Part shown: positions 36,434 to 46,000 of the stretch, piece after piece
Layout of the letters: the number at the start of each line of letters is the position of its first letter
Position numbering within the stretch: position 1 is the first letter of the stretch
Source of the DNA: Chelativorans sp. YIM 93263
GTDB taxonomy: Bacteria > Pseudomonadota > Alphaproteobacteria > Rhizobiales > Rhizobiaceae
Assembly: GCF_028767125.1 (NCBI RefSeq)
Contig: NZ_JAKCWP010000003.1
Location: 1 to 64,000 of the forward strand
Direction of reading: 5' to 3'
Length of the DNA stretch: 64,000 bases
Made by a program: the position numbers and the translations under genes
The notes under the pieces: model-generated
Databases searched by the model: none
What the model saw: only the letters and a program-made list of their open reading frames with translations
Told to the model about the DNA's origin: nothing

Positions 36434-37048
36434 ATGTCGGAATTCCTTAGCTGGTCCGCCCTGCCCGTCCTGCTGGCCAGCCTCGTTTTTGGTTATCTGC
36501 TGGGCTCTATCCCCTTCGGGCTGGTGCTGACGCGCCTGGCGGGGCTGGGGGATGTGCGCAAGATCGGCTCCGGCAATATCGGCGCCACCAATGTGCTGCG
36601 TACCGGCAACAAGGCGCTTGCGGCGCTGACGCTTCTTCTCGATGCGTTGAAGGGCACGGCAGCGGTGCTGCTCGCCGGCCTTTTCGGGCCGGACTATGCC
36701 GCCCTCGCCGCTGGCCTCGGCGCGTTTCTGGGTCATCTGTTCCCCATCTGGATCGGCTTCAAGGGCGGCAAGGGGGTGGCAACTTACCTGGGCGTCCTCC
36801 TGCCGATCGCCTGGCCCGGCGCGCTTGTCTTTGCAATTGCGTGGCTGGGGACCGCATCGCTCACGCGTTATTCATCGCTTGCCGCGCTGGTTGCCGCAGT
36901 GTGCGTGCCCGTTTCACTGTTCCTGCTGGACTACATTCATCCCGCCCAGCTATTCGTTCTCCTCACCCTTCTCGTCTTCTTCAAGCATCGCGGCAACATC
37001 GCGCGGCTGATCGATGGCAGCGAATCGCGCATCGGGGCGAAGAGTTGA
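36434..37048 (+). CDS. plsY: Glycerol-3-phosphate acyltransferase PlsY
   Basis: 204-residue membrane enzyme with about five helices. The three PlsY motifs are present: [22 protein letters not shown] and [18 protein letters not shown]. It transfers the acyl group from acyl-phosphate to glycerol-3-phosphate, starting phospholipid synthesis. It lies 18 bases after the pyrC-like gene, and its TGA is shared with the TTG start of dprA (TTGA), so these genes are probably one transcript. Confidence 0.96.
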   Translation: MSEFLSWSALPVLLASLVFGYLLGSIPFGLVLTRLAGLGDVRKIGSGNIGATNVLRTGNKALAALTLLLDALKGTAAVLLAGLFGPDYAALAAGLGAFLGHLFPIWIGFKGGKGVATYLGVLLPIAWPGALVFAIAWLGTASLTRYSSLAALVAAVCVPVSLFLLDYIHPAQLFVLLTLLVFFKHRGNIARLIDGSESRIGAKS

Positions 37049-38181
37049 GCGAGGAGAATGCCGGCAGGGAGCGCAGGCTCACCGATCAACAGCGCCACGA
37101 CTGGCTGCGCCTGATCCGGTCGGAAAACGTCGGGCCGGCAACTTTTCGCCAACTCGTCAACCAATTCGGGTCCGCCCGGGCGGCGCTAACGGCTTTGCCG
37201 GAGTTGGCGCGGCGCGGCGGGGCGCGGCGTATCAAAATCCCCTCGGAGGGTGAGATCGACGCCGAGATGGAAGCAGCGCGGCGCATGGGCGCCCATTTCG
37301 TTGCCGTGGGTGAACCGGAGTATCCACCTCTTCTAATGCGGGCGGAAAACCCGCCGCCGCTTATAGCCGCGAAAGGCCGCCTCGACCTGCTGTCGCAACC
37401 GGCCATCGGAATGGTGGGTGCGCGCAACGCCTCGCTCTCGGGTATCAAGCTGGCGCAGCGCTTCGCGCGCAAGTTCGGCCAGGAAGGGTATCTCGTCGTT
37501 TCGGGCCTTGCCCGCGGCATCGACGCGGCCGCGCACCGCGGAAGCCTGGAGACGGGAACACTGGCGGTTCTTGCGGGCGGGCTCGACCGTCCCTACCCGC
37601 CGGAGAACCACGAACTGTTTCGCGAAATCTGCGAAGAGGGCGTGGTGGTGACGGAAATGCCGTTCGGCTGGACGGCGCGGGCGAAGGATTTTCCCCGGCG
37701 CAACCGGATCGTTGCCGGTCTTTCCTATGGTGTGCTGGTGGTTGAGGCGGCGCACCGCTCCGGCTCGTTGATCAGCGCGCGGCTTGCCAACGAGATGGGC
37801 CGGCTCGTCTTCGCCATACCCGGCTCTCCGCTTGACCCGAGGGCAGCCGGCGCCAACAAGCTTCTCAAGGAGGGAGCGATTCTGGCAACTGATCCGGCGG
37901 ACGTTCTCGATGCCGTCGCGCCGCTCGCCGGCCAACCGTTACCCGGACCCGAACGTATGGACGAACCGACCGATCCTTCCGCCGTTCCCCCGCCTGACGA
38001 GAGCGACCGTGGCCGGGTTCTGGAAGCGCTGGGCCCAACGCCTGTCAGCCCGGACGAGATCATCCGCCACACGGGGCTGCATCCTGCACAGGTGCAGCTT
38101 ATCCTTCTGGAGCTCGATCTTGCCGGTCGGCTGGAGCGCCACTCAGGCGGTACCGTTTCCCTCATCATGACCGGTGACTGA
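37045..38181 (+). CDS. dprA: DNA-processing protein DprA
   Basis: 378 residues. An N-terminal helical (SAM-like) part, [28 protein letters not shown], precedes the Rossmann-like DprA domain, with [66 protein letters not shown] and a C-terminal winged helix. DprA loads RecA on incoming single-stranded DNA. TTG at 37045 is chosen because GGGGCGAAGAG is upstream and the length then matches the family; the open frame runs further back out of frame inside plsY. With comEC it suggests retained competence functions. Confidence 0.94.
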   Translation: MSEENAGRERRLTDQQRHDWLRLIRSENVGPATFRQLVNQFGSARAALTALPELARRGGARRIKIPSEGEIDAEMEAARRMGAHFVAVGEPEYPPLLMRAENPPPLIAAKGRLDLLSQPAIGMVGARNASLSGIKLAQRFARKFGQEGYLVVSGLARGIDAAAHRGSLETGTLAVLAGGLDRPYPPENHELFREICEEGVVVTEMPFGWTARAKDFPRRNRIVAGLSYGVLVVEAAHRSGSLISARLANEMGRLVFAIPGSPLDPRAAGANKLLKEGAILATDPADVLDAVAPLAGQPLPGPERMDEPTDPSAVPPPDESDRGRVLEALGPTPVSPDEIIRHTGLHPAQVQLILLELDLAGRLERHSGGTVSLIMTGD

Positions 38182-38352
38182 GCCAGCGCCGCCCGCCTCC
38201 GAGGCGCGGAGAACCTCGCTTACCTCGATGCTCGCCAATTCAAGCAGATAGGCGATTACCTCGTAACGTTCCCGCTTCGCCATATGGGCCAGTTCGTCCA
38301 CCATGGACTGGATGTATTCCAGTGATTCATGGCTGCGGCGGGTATTTTCCAT
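38143..38352 (-). CDS. Small conserved hypothetical protein
   Basis: 69 residues, MENTRRSHESLEYIQSMVD onward, predicted to be mostly helical, then a flexible glycine-rich tail. I do not recognise a named family, though rhizobial genomes commonly carry short helical proteins of this type. It overlaps the convergent dprA end by 39 bases. The open frame begins at 38406 but MENTRRSH is the most natural start. Could be spurious in its C-terminal tail, which is read from antisense dprA sequence. Confidence 0.55.
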   Translation of the reverse strand: MENTRRSHESLEYIQSMVDELAHMAKRERYEVIAYLLELASIEVSEVLRASEAGGAGSVTGHDEGNGTA

Positions 38353-38588
38353 AGGCCGAGTTTCCCGATGAGTGCAGCTTGCGTGCGATCTGAACAACGC
38401 CGCCATTTATGAACAAATAACGATAGGGCGGAACGATTGGCTGCGCCGGGCAAATGCGCGAAATGCGTCGAAGCCCTTGACCGCGCGACCTTCCACAGCC
38501 ATTTCACGGACTGCCGGGCCTTGCCACGCCCGAATCGAAAACAACGGTGCCGGTCAACCAGAGGTACCGAACAAGGTATTGCCAGCGT

Positions 38589-41138
38589 ATGGACGTCGTT
38601 ATTGTGGAGTCGCCCGCCAAGGCGAAAACGATCAACAAATATTTGGGGAAAGACTATAAGGTCTTGGCCTCGTTCGGGCATGTGCGCGATCTGCCGGCGA
38701 AGGACGGTTCCGTTCGTCCTGACGAGGATTTCGCGATGTCCTGGACAGTGGACAATCCCTCGGCCAAGCGGCTGAACGAGATCGCCAAGGCGGTGAAGGA
38801 GTCCGATGGCCTGATACTCGCTACCGACCCGGATCGGGAGGGCGAGGCGATCTCCTGGCACGTCATGGAGGTGCTGCGCCAAAAGCGGGCCCTGAAGGAC
38901 AAGCCGGTGCGCCGCGTTGTCTTCAATGCCATTACCAAGCAGGCAATTCTCGACGCGATGGCCCAGCCGCGTGAAGTCGATGCATCGCTGGTGGACGCCT
39001 ATCTCGCCCGCCGCGCGCTCGATTATCTCGTCGGGTTTACGCTTTCGCCCGTGCTGTGGCGCAAGCTGCCCGGTGCTCGCTCGGCCGGCCGGGTGCAGTC
39101 AGTCGCGCTCAGGCTGGTTTGCGACCGTGAGGCGGAGATCGAGCGCTTCGTGCGCGAGGACTATTGGCAGATAGCGGCGCTGCTGGATACACCCCGCAAG
39201 GAGAGCTTCGAGGCGCGGCTGACCGCATTCGACGGCAAGAAACTGCAGAAGCTCGACATCAAGAGCCAGGAGCAGGCGGACGAGATCAAGGCGATGCTCG
39301 ATGGCGCATCCTACGAGGTGCTGTCGGTCGAGGCGAAACCCACGCGTCGCAACCCGGCTCCGCCGTTCACCACCTCCACGCTGCAGCAGGCCGCGTCCTC
39401 GCGCCTTGGCTTTTCCGCCTCGCGTACGATGCAGGTGGCCCAGCGGCTCTACGAAGGTCTCGACATCGGCGGCGAGACGACCGGCCTTATCACCTATATG
39501 CGTACCGACGGCGTGCAAATGGCGCCGGAAGCGCTGGAGCAGGCGCGGGCCGCTGTGGGCGCGACCTTCGGCGAGCGCTACCTGCCGGAAAAGGCGCGCC
39601 ACTATTCCGTGAAGGCGAAGAACGCCCAAGAAGCGCACGAAGCGATCCGACCGACCGACTTTTCGCGTACGCCGGAGCAGATGAAAAAGCGCCTGGATAA
39701 CGATCAGGCGCGGCTTTACGAACTGATCTGGAAGCGCGCCATCGCCAGCCAGATGCAGGCGGCCGAGATCGAGCGGACCACCGCCGAAATCGAGGCGAAG
39801 GGCAACGGGCGCATCGCCGCATTGCGGGCTGTCGGTTCCGTTATCCGCTTCGATGGTTTTCTCGCGGCCTATACGGAAGCCAAGGAAGACGACAAGCAGG
39901 ACGATGACAACCGCCGGCTGCCGGAGATCAACACCGGCGAGATGCTTGACCGGAAAGATATCAACGTCACGAAACACACGACGGAACCGCCGCCGCGCTA
40001 TTCCGAAGCGTCTCTCATCAAGAAGATGGAAGAGCTCGGCATCGGCCGCCCGTCCACTTATGCTGCAACGTTGAAGACGCTCGAGGACCGCGAATACGTC
40101 GTCATCGACAAGCGCCGGCTGGTACCAGAGGCCAAGGGGCGGATCGTCACGGCATTTCTGGAGAACTTCTTCCAGCGCTATGTGGAATACGACTTTACGG
40201 CCGACCTTGAGGAAAAGCTCGACAAGATTTCCGACGGGCAGCTCTCCTGGAAGGACGTGCTGCGCGATTTCTGGCGGGAGTTTTCCGCCGCGGTCGGGGA
40301 TATCAAGGAGCTGCGCGTCGCGGAGGTTCTCGATACGCTGAACGAGGAGCTTGCGCCGCTGATCTTCCCGCCGCGCGAGGATGGCGGCGACCCGCGGCTC
40401 TGCCCCAAATGCGGAGCGGGGAAACTGTCGTTGAAGCTCGGACGCTATGGCGGCTTTATCGGCTGCTCCAATTATCCCGAATGCGGCTATACACGCCAGC
40501 TCAGCGAGAGCGGGACCGAAAACGGCGAAGCGGGCGCGGCGATCGACGGAAACAAGGTGGTGGGCACCGATCCGCACACCGGGGAAGAGATCACTTTGCG
40601 GTCGGGGCGGTTCGGCCCCTATGTGCAGCGCGGCGAAGGCAAGGAGGCCAAGCGGGCTGGCATTCCTAAAGGTTGGGCGGTTGAAGCAGTGGACTATGAA
40701 AAGGCGCTGGCACTGCTTTCCCTGCCTCGCGATGTCGGCCAGCATCCCGAGACGGGCAAGATGATCTCCGCCGGGATCGGCCGCTATGGACCGTTCCTTC
40801 GGCACGACAGCACTTATGCGAACCTGGAGTCGGTGGAAGATGTCTTTTCCGTCGGCCTCAACCGGGCGGTTTCGGTCATCGCCGAGAAGCAGGCCAAGGG
40901 CCCTCGCGGGCGGGCGAAACCCGCGGCACTCAAGGAACTCGGGGAACATCCCGACGGCGGAGTCATTACGGTTCGCGATGGACGTTACGGGCCCTATGTC
41001 AATTACGGGAAGGTCAACGCCACGCTTCCCAAGGGCAAGGATCCGATGTCCGTGACGAAAGAAGAGGCTCTTGAGCTGATTTCGGCGAAGGCCTCGAAGC
41101 CGAGCAAGAAAACGACCCGCAGCAAAGCGAGGACTTGA
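38589..41138 (+). CDS. topA: DNA topoisomerase I
   Basis: 849 residues, type IA. TOPRIM domain (MDVVIVESPAKAKTINKYLG, ATDPDREGEAISWHV), catalytic tyrosine in GLITYMRTDGVQM, one C-terminal Cys4 zinc ribbon (CPKCGAGKL...GCSNYPECGY) and three short toprim-C repeats (SGRFGPYVQRG, IGRYGPFLRHD, DGRYGPYVNYG). It relaxes negative supercoils. The start at 38589 gives the family N-terminus; the open frame adds 14 dissimilar residues upstream. rnr follows after 3 bases. Confidence 0.96.
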   Translation: MDVVIVESPAKAKTINKYLGKDYKVLASFGHVRDLPAKDGSVRPDEDFAMSWTVDNPSAKRLNEIAKAVKESDGLILATDPDREGEAISWHVMEVLRQKRALKDKPVRRVVFNAITKQAILDAMAQPREVDASLVDAYLARRALDYLVGFTLSPVLWRKLPGARSAGRVQSVALRLVCDREAEIERFVREDYWQIAALLDTPRKESFEARLTAFDGKKLQKLDIKSQEQADEIKAMLDGASYEVLSVEAKPTRRNPAPPFTTSTLQQAASSRLGFSASRTMQVAQRLYEGLDIGGETTGLITYMRTDGVQMAPEALEQARAAVGATFGERYLPEKARHYSVKAKNAQEAHEAIRPTDFSRTPEQMKKRLDNDQARLYELIWKRAIASQMQAAEIERTTAEIEAKGNGRIAALRAVGSVIRFDGFLAAYTEAKEDDKQDDDNRRLPEINTGEMLDRKDINVTKHTTEPPPRYSEASLIKKMEELGIGRPSTYAATLKTLEDREYVVIDKRRLVPEAKGRIVTAFLENFFQRYVEYDFTADLEEKLDKISDGQLSWKDVLRDFWREFSAAVGDIKELRVAEVLDTLNEELAPLIFPPREDGGDPRLCPKCGAGKLSLKLGRYGGFIGCSNYPECGYTRQLSESGTENGEAGAAIDGNKVVGTDPHTGEEITLRSGRFGPYVQRGEGKEAKRAGIPKGWAVEAVDYEKALALLSLPRDVGQHPETGKMISAGIGRYGPFLRHDSTYANLESVEDVFSVGLNRAVSVIAEKQAKGPRGRAKPAALKELGEHPDGGVITVRDGRYGPYVNYGKVNATLPKGKDPMSVTKEEALELISAKASKPSKKTTRSKART

Positions 41139-41141
41139 GGA

Positions 41142-43445
41142 TTGGCTCGCAGGATCCCAGGGCGCGCGGAGGCAAAGCCTGCCAAGCAATCGGGCGGCGC
41201 GCATCTTCCTTCGCGTGACGATATCCTGCGCTTCGTATCGGAAAACCCCGACCGCACGGGCAAGCGCGACATCGCCAAGGCCTTCGACCTCAAAGGGGGT
41301 GACCGGGTCTGGCTGAAGGACATATTGCGCGACCTCCAGGACGAGGGTCTTCTCAAAAAGAAGCGCCGCCGGCTGATGCGTCCGGGCACCCTTCCCCATG
41401 TCGTCGTGCTGGACATCTTCTCGCGTGATGCGGGAGGCGGGCTGCTTGCCCGTCCCGCCGAGCAGGAAGAGGAGGAGGACGGACCCGTTCCAATGGTGGC
41501 CATTCGTCCTCAGAAAAGCGGCAGAACGCGCCCTGCCGGCGTCGGCGACCGGGTGCTCGCCCGCGTCTTTGCGACCGAGGACGATACCGGCCCTGCTTAT
41601 AACGGGCGGATCATGAAGGTCTTCGACAAGCGTCGGCGAGCGGTGCTCGGCGTCTTTAGAGAGCTGCCGAACGGAGACCTGCGCATCGAGCCGGTGCGGC
41701 GGGGCCAGCCGGAACTTCAGGTGGACGAGGAATTTCGCGGTGGGGCGAAGCATGGCGACCTGGTCGAGGCGGAGGCCGTCTCGAGCAAGCGCTACGGCCT
41801 GCCCAAGGCCAAGGTGCTGGAGGTCGTCGGCTCGGTCACGACCGAAAAAGCGGTCTCTCTGATCGCGATCCACGCCCACGAAATCCCGCATATCTTCCCT
41901 TCCAGTGTTGTTGAAGAAGCCGAGGCGGCCAAGCCGGCTACTATGAAGGGCCGGGAAGATTGGCGAAAGCTGCCGCTCATCACGATCGATCCGGCGGATG
42001 CGAAGGACCATGATGATGCCGTGTTCGCGGAGCCGGATACGGATGAGAAAAACCAAGGCGGTGTGATCGTCACCGTCGCCATCGCCGATGTGGCCCATTA
42101 TGTGCGGCCCGACAGTCCGCTCGACCGGGAGGCTTTGAGACGCGGGAACTCGGTTTATTTCCCCGACCGAGTGGTGCCGATGCTGCCCGAACGCATCTCG
42201 AACGATCTTTGCTCCCTGCGCGAAGGCGAGACCCGGCCCGCGCTTGCCGTGCGCATGCGTTTCGCGCGCGACGGGCGTAAGCTCGGGCACAGTTTTCATC
42301 GCGTGATGATGCGCTCGGCCGGCAGCCTTTCCTATAGCCAGGCTCAAGCGGCAGTGGACGGCAAACCGGACGAGAAGACAGAACCGCTGCTGGAGACGGT
42401 TCTGCGCCCGCTATGGGATGCCTACGGCATTCTCAAACGCGGACGCTCGGAACGTGAACCGCTGGATCTCGATCTGCCCGAACGCAAGATTCTGCTCAAG
42501 GAAGATGGCACGGTCGACCGCGTCATTGTGCCGCCCCGGCTGGATGCGCACAAGCTGATCGAAGAGTTCATGATCCAGGCCAATGTGGCGGCGGCGGAAA
42601 CGCTGGAAGCCGCGCGCCAGCCACTGGTCTACCGCGTGCACGATCAGCCGTCGCTTGCCAAGCAGGAATCCCTGCGCGAGTTCCTGGCGTCCATCGGCCT
42701 GTCGCTTGCGCGCGGCGCTTCGTTGCGGCCTGCCCAGTTCAACGGAATCCTGAGCCGCGTCGAAGGCAGTGAACATGAGCAGCTCGTCAACGAAGTGGTT
42801 TTGCGCACCCAGAGCCAGGCGATCTACACTACTGAAAACATTGGTCATTTCGGCTTGAACCTGCGCCGCTATGCGCACTTCACCTCGCCGATCCGGCGCT
42901 ATGCCGACCTGATTGTTCACCGCGCTTTAATCAGCGCCAACGGTCTTGGCGAAGACGGCCTGCGCAAGCAGGATGAGGAACGGCTGGAGGAGATATCAGC
43001 GCTGATTTCGGCAACGGAACGGCGCGCCATGGCGGCCGAGCGGGAAACCGTCGACCGGCTCGTGGCGGAGCACCTGTCGGGGCGCGTGGGCGAGGAATTC
43101 TCGGCCCGAATCTCGGGTGTGACGAAGGCCGGTATTTTCGTGCTGCTGCCGGAATATGGCGCGGACGGCTTTATACCGGTGTCAACGCTGGGCAACGATT
43201 ACTATATCTTCGACGAGGCGCGGCACGCGCTGGTTGGCCAACGGAGCGGGTGCGGCTATCAGCTCGGCGACGTCGTGGACGTGCGTCTGGTAGAAGTCAC
43301 CCCGCTTGCCGGCGCGATGCGCTTCGAAATGATGACCGATCCGACCCGCCTCCCCGGCTCGTCTAAATCGTATCACAAGACGAAGCGTACGGCAGCCAAG
43401 GGGAAACGCACCACGCGGCGTTCAGGAAACGCCAGAGGACGATAG
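41142..43445 (+). CDS. rnr: Ribonuclease R
   Basis: 767 residues. N-terminal winged-helix (DDILRFVSENPDRTGKRDIAKAFDLKG), cold-shock-like domains, the RNB catalytic core with DPADAKDHDDAVFAE (metal-binding aspartates), and a C-terminal S1 domain (RVGEEFSARISGVTKAGIFVLLPEYGADGFIP) with a basic tail. It degrades structured RNA 3' to 5' and takes part in tmRNA-linked decay. The TTG start at 41142 is served by GCGAGGA inside the end of topA, which indicates coupling to topA. Confidence 0.95.
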   Translation: MARRIPGRAEAKPAKQSGGAHLPSRDDILRFVSENPDRTGKRDIAKAFDLKGGDRVWLKDILRDLQDEGLLKKKRRRLMRPGTLPHVVVLDIFSRDAGGGLLARPAEQEEEEDGPVPMVAIRPQKSGRTRPAGVGDRVLARVFATEDDTGPAYNGRIMKVFDKRRRAVLGVFRELPNGDLRIEPVRRGQPELQVDEEFRGGAKHGDLVEAEAVSSKRYGLPKAKVLEVVGSVTTEKAVSLIAIHAHEIPHIFPSSVVEEAEAAKPATMKGREDWRKLPLITIDPADAKDHDDAVFAEPDTDEKNQGGVIVTVAIADVAHYVRPDSPLDREALRRGNSVYFPDRVVPMLPERISNDLCSLREGETRPALAVRMRFARDGRKLGHSFHRVMMRSAGSLSYSQAQAAVDGKPDEKTEPLLETVLRPLWDAYGILKRGRSEREPLDLDLPERKILLKEDGTVDRVIVPPRLDAHKLIEEFMIQANVAAAETLEAARQPLVYRVHDQPSLAKQESLREFLASIGLSLARGASLRPAQFNGILSRVEGSEHEQLVNEVVLRTQSQAIYTTENIGHFGLNLRRYAHFTSPIRRYADLIVHRALISANGLGEDGLRKQDEERLEEISALISATERRAMAAERETVDRLVAEHLSGRVGEEFSARISGVTKAGIFVLLPEYGADGFIPVSTLGNDYYIFDEARHALVGQRSGCGYQLGDVVDVRLVEVTPLAGAMRFEMMTDPTRLPGSSKSYHKTKRTAAKGKRTTRRSGNARGR

Positions 43446-43883
43446 ATGGAAGAACATGTCTTCGGTAATACGACCGACAAAACCGGCCAGCGGCAGCGGC
43501 CCGTGTTCGAGGCCATGCAGCGCGGCTTTCTTGGAAGCTGTCCGCACTGCGGCCAGGGACGCCTTTTCCGCGCATACCTGAAGACGGTCGAAAGCTGCTC
43601 GGGATGCGACGAGGAAATGCACCACCATCGCGCCGACGACCTGCCGGCCTATCTGGTGATCGCCATTGTCGGACACATCGTGGTCGCCGGTTTCATGGCC
43701 GTCGAGGTCGCTACGGCATGGCCGAGTTGGCTTCACCTCTCGATATGGGTGCCGATCACGATCATCATGTCCCTTGCCCTGATCGGTCCCATCAAGGGAG
43801 CGGTCGTCGGACTGCAATGGGCCTTGCGGATGCACGGTTTCGGTGGCGAAAAGGACGTCGTAGAGTCGCATCCGGAACTTTGA
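43446..43883 (+). CDS. DUF983 membrane protein
   Basis: 145 residues. A zinc-ribbon-like pair CPHCGQGRLF and CSGCDEEM near residues 32-60 is followed by two membrane helices (AYLVIAIVGHIVVAGFMAVEV and LSIWVPITIIMSLALIGPIKG). This is the DUF983 pattern. It starts immediately at the end of rnr (ATG at 43446) and leads to a NUDIX gene, an order common in Rhizobiales. Function unknown. Confidence 0.9.
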   Translation: MEEHVFGNTTDKTGQRQRPVFEAMQRGFLGSCPHCGQGRLFRAYLKTVESCSGCDEEMHHHRADDLPAYLVIAIVGHIVVAGFMAVEVATAWPSWLHLSIWVPITIIMSLALIGPIKGAVVGLQWALRMHGFGGEKDVVESHPEL

Positions 43884-43898
43884 GGGGGAGATTGGCGC

Positions 43899-44624
43899 GT
43901 GGAGGGGTTGAGCAAGGCGGACGTCGAAGCGCGCGAGCTGGCCAGCAAACCCTTGCGTCCCCGCGATGCCGCATCCCTCATCCTGATTGACCGTCGTGGC
44001 GGCGAATATTTCGTGCTCATGGGCCGGCGCCACAAAGGCCACGCCTTTATGCCGGATCGTTTCGTCTTTCCCGGCGGCCGGACGGATCCGACCGACAGCC
44101 GCATTCGGGTTGCGAGTGACCTTCACCCGAAAGAAGAAGAAAAGCTGATGAACGCCGGCAGGCGGGTGACCGCGGCCCGCGCACGCGCGATCGCACTTTC
44201 GGCCATTCGCGAAACCTACGAGGAAGCCGGCCTGCTGATCGGGCGCGAAGGCCCTTTCGTCAGCCCCAACCCGCATTGGCGGGAATTCGAGACCCGGCAA
44301 ATACAGCCATCGCTTGAAAAACTGCGCTATTTTGCGCGGGCGATCACGCCGCCGGGGCGCGTGCGCCGGTTCGACACGCGGTTTCTGGCCGCCTGGCGGG
44401 ACGATGTGGCGGTCGAACTTGCCGACGGCGGCCCGACGGACGAATTGCAGGAAATCGCGTGGCTGCCGCTCGAAGAGGCGATGGAAGCAGACGTCCCGCG
44501 CATTACGCGCACGATTCTCGGCGAGTTGAAGGAACGACTCGCTGTCGATCCGCAGCTTGAACCCGGCGGTCCGGTACCGTTTTATTTCATGCGGGGAAAG
44601 CGGTTCCGGCGCGAAGTGCTGTAG
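43899..44624 (+). CDS. NUDIX hydrolase
   Basis: 241 residues. The NUDIX box reads FPGGRTDPTDSR (first part) and, after an insertion of about 30 residues, AIRETYEEAGLLIG with the catalytic RExxEExG pattern. The N-terminal PRDAASLILIDRRGGEYFVLMGRR is the usual lead strand. It may hydrolyse a nucleoside diphosphate derivative, CoA or a similar X-linked diphosphate. GTG at 43899 has GAGGGGGAG 8 bases upstream. Last gene of the topA-rnr-DUF983-NUDIX run. Confidence 0.88.
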   Translation: MEGLSKADVEARELASKPLRPRDAASLILIDRRGGEYFVLMGRRHKGHAFMPDRFVFPGGRTDPTDSRIRVASDLHPKEEEKLMNAGRRVTAARARAIALSAIRETYEEAGLLIGREGPFVSPNPHWREFETRQIQPSLEKLRYFARAITPPGRVRRFDTRFLAAWRDDVAVELADGGPTDELQEIAWLPLEEAMEADVPRITRTILGELKERLAVDPQLEPGGPVPFYFMRGKRFRREVL

Positions 44625-44697
44625 CAGGGGTGGCCTAACGCAGCATGGCAAAGAATCAAGCGCGGGTGACGATCGCTTTGCAGAATGGAGCGGCCCT

Positions 44698-45300
44698 TCA
44701 AACGTGAGGTGCCGTCTCTCGCATGGACTGTCTGTCGAGCTGGTGTTCAAACCAAGCGCCCAACGCCTTGTTATTCATCTTCCAATCAGGGTAGAAGCGA
44801 TGTACGTCCATCAAGTGTAAGGCTGAAGCAAGTGCCGCTCCCCTGAATTCCTTGACGGTCGGTAGCGGTCGGGTAGTCGCAAGGGTATCAATATAATCGA
44901 GGCACCGGAGAGTTCTATTCCGTTCAACTTTTAGCAGAAAGCCCGATCGCTCAGCCACGGAGCGACGGTTTTCGCGTACCCAAAACGCAATCCCCTCAAG
45001 AAAACCGGAAATCTGCCCCTCATCGGCAATTGCTGCCCAATCGGCCGGGGAGGTCCATTCAGCGTTTCCCGCGCCGGCGATGTCCCTGATGTAAGCGAAC
45101 ACGCTTCGTGCTTCGGTAATGACAAGACCATTATGAACCAAGGTCGGAACGCGGCCTACGGGGCTGAACTGCAATACTGGATTGTCAACTTGACGGTTGG
45201 TGGCTAGCCGTTCCTCTGCAGCCTCCAGAACGCCCCACTCGCGCAGCGCAATCCGAGCTGTCCGGGCATATGGGGAGTTCGGTGTAAAAAAGAGTATCAT
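44698..45300 (-). CDS. Glutathione S-transferase family protein
   Basis: 200 residues. An N-terminal thioredoxin-like domain (MILFFTPNSPYARTARIALREWG), then PVGRVPTLVHNGLVITEARSVFAYI, where P-T-L and E-A/S-R bind glutathione in GST folds. The C-terminal helical domain follows. The serine/tyrosine pair in NSPYARTAR is the likely catalytic site. Start at 45300 is favoured by AGGAA upstream. Base composition appears lower in GC than its neighbours, and the gene sits on the opposite strand between NUDIX and rpmG genes, suggesting insertion. Confidence 0.8.
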   Translation of the reverse strand: MILFFTPNSPYARTARIALREWGVLEAAEERLATNRQVDNPVLQFSPVGRVPTLVHNGLVITEARSVFAYIRDIAGAGNAEWTSPADWAAIADEGQISGFLEGIAFWVRENRRSVAERSGFLLKVERNRTLRCLDYIDTLATTRPLPTVKEFRGAALASALHLMDVHRFYPDWKMNNKALGAWFEHQLDRQSMRETAPHV

Positions 45301-45448
45301 CCGAATGAATTCCTGCCGCCAAGCATTTCCGATTGGCATCCTACGAGAGTTCGGCAGTAATGACACGTCCCTTCGGCTCAATCGGGTCGTCCGCCCTGTC
45401 GGGTCGCCAACGTCGACCTTCAAAGCGAACCCTCAGTATAACAAAGAC

Positions 45449-45476
45449 TTGACTTTCCGCAGTGTGGCTTTATGTG
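45449..45476 (+). promoter_or_regulatory. Candidate promoter of rpmG
   Basis: TTGACT (45449-45454), a 16-base spacer and TATGTG (45471-45476) lie 77 bases before the rpmG start. The -35 is near consensus; the -10 is weaker. Confidence 0.5.
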
Positions 45477-45552
45477 TGCCGCGAGTTTTCGCGCGCCCTA
45501 TCGCCGATGCGTCACCGGGCGGCATACCAATCACCAGAAACGGACGACTGAC

Positions 45553-45720
45553 ATGGCGAAGGCCACGACCATAAAGATTAAGCTCCAGTCGACGGCCGAT
45601 ACGGGTTACTTCTACGTCACCCGGAAGAACAGCCGCACCATGACGGAGAAGATGACCAAGCGCAAATACGATCCGATTGCGCGTAAGCACGTCGAGTTCA
45701 AGGAAGCAAAGATCAAGTAA
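45553..45720 (+). CDS. rpmG: Ribosomal protein bL33
   Basis: 55 residues, [20 protein letters not shown] onward, ending [18 protein letters not shown]. This is the zinc-free form of bL33, without the CxxC pairs. The ATG at 45553 gives the usual length. A strong promoter-like sequence lies upstream and a terminator hairpin follows at 45748, so it is probably a single-gene transcript. Confidence 0.96.
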   Translation: MAKATTIKIKLQSTADTGYFYVTRKNSRTMTEKMTKRKYDPIARKHVEFKEAKIK

Positions 45721-45747
45721 TCTTTCCTCCTGCCTTGCTGCATGAAA

Positions 45748-45773
45748 AAACGGCGCCCATCCAGGCGCCGTTT
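45748..45773 (+). terminator. Terminator after rpmG
   Basis: AAACGGCGCC (45748-45757), loop CATCCA, GGCGCCGTTT (45764-45773). A 10-bp stem flanked by A and T runs, 28 bases past the stop; it could work on both strands. Confidence 0.85.
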
Positions 45774-46000
45774 CCAATGGTGACCCTCTTTGGGCCACGA
45801 TGCACCGCTCGCTCGGCATTGTCAGTCTGCCGGCGTGTTATTCGGCGCGACCTCGACGGTCGCACCTTGCGGTGCTTAACTCGTCAGGCGGAGCCTTGCC
45901 GTAGCGCGGCAGTGCCTTCACGGCCATTATGTTCCTACACCGTGCATTACGAGGCGCTGTCCGCCGGATTACATTTCCGTAAGCTTTTTGTCGCCGCCGC

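Noticed and set aside
39099-42347. 1082-codon open frame antisense to topA and rnr
   Set aside because: It mirrors two well-supported genes, has an arginine- and histidine-rich composition typical of high-GC antisense frames, and shows no family motif.
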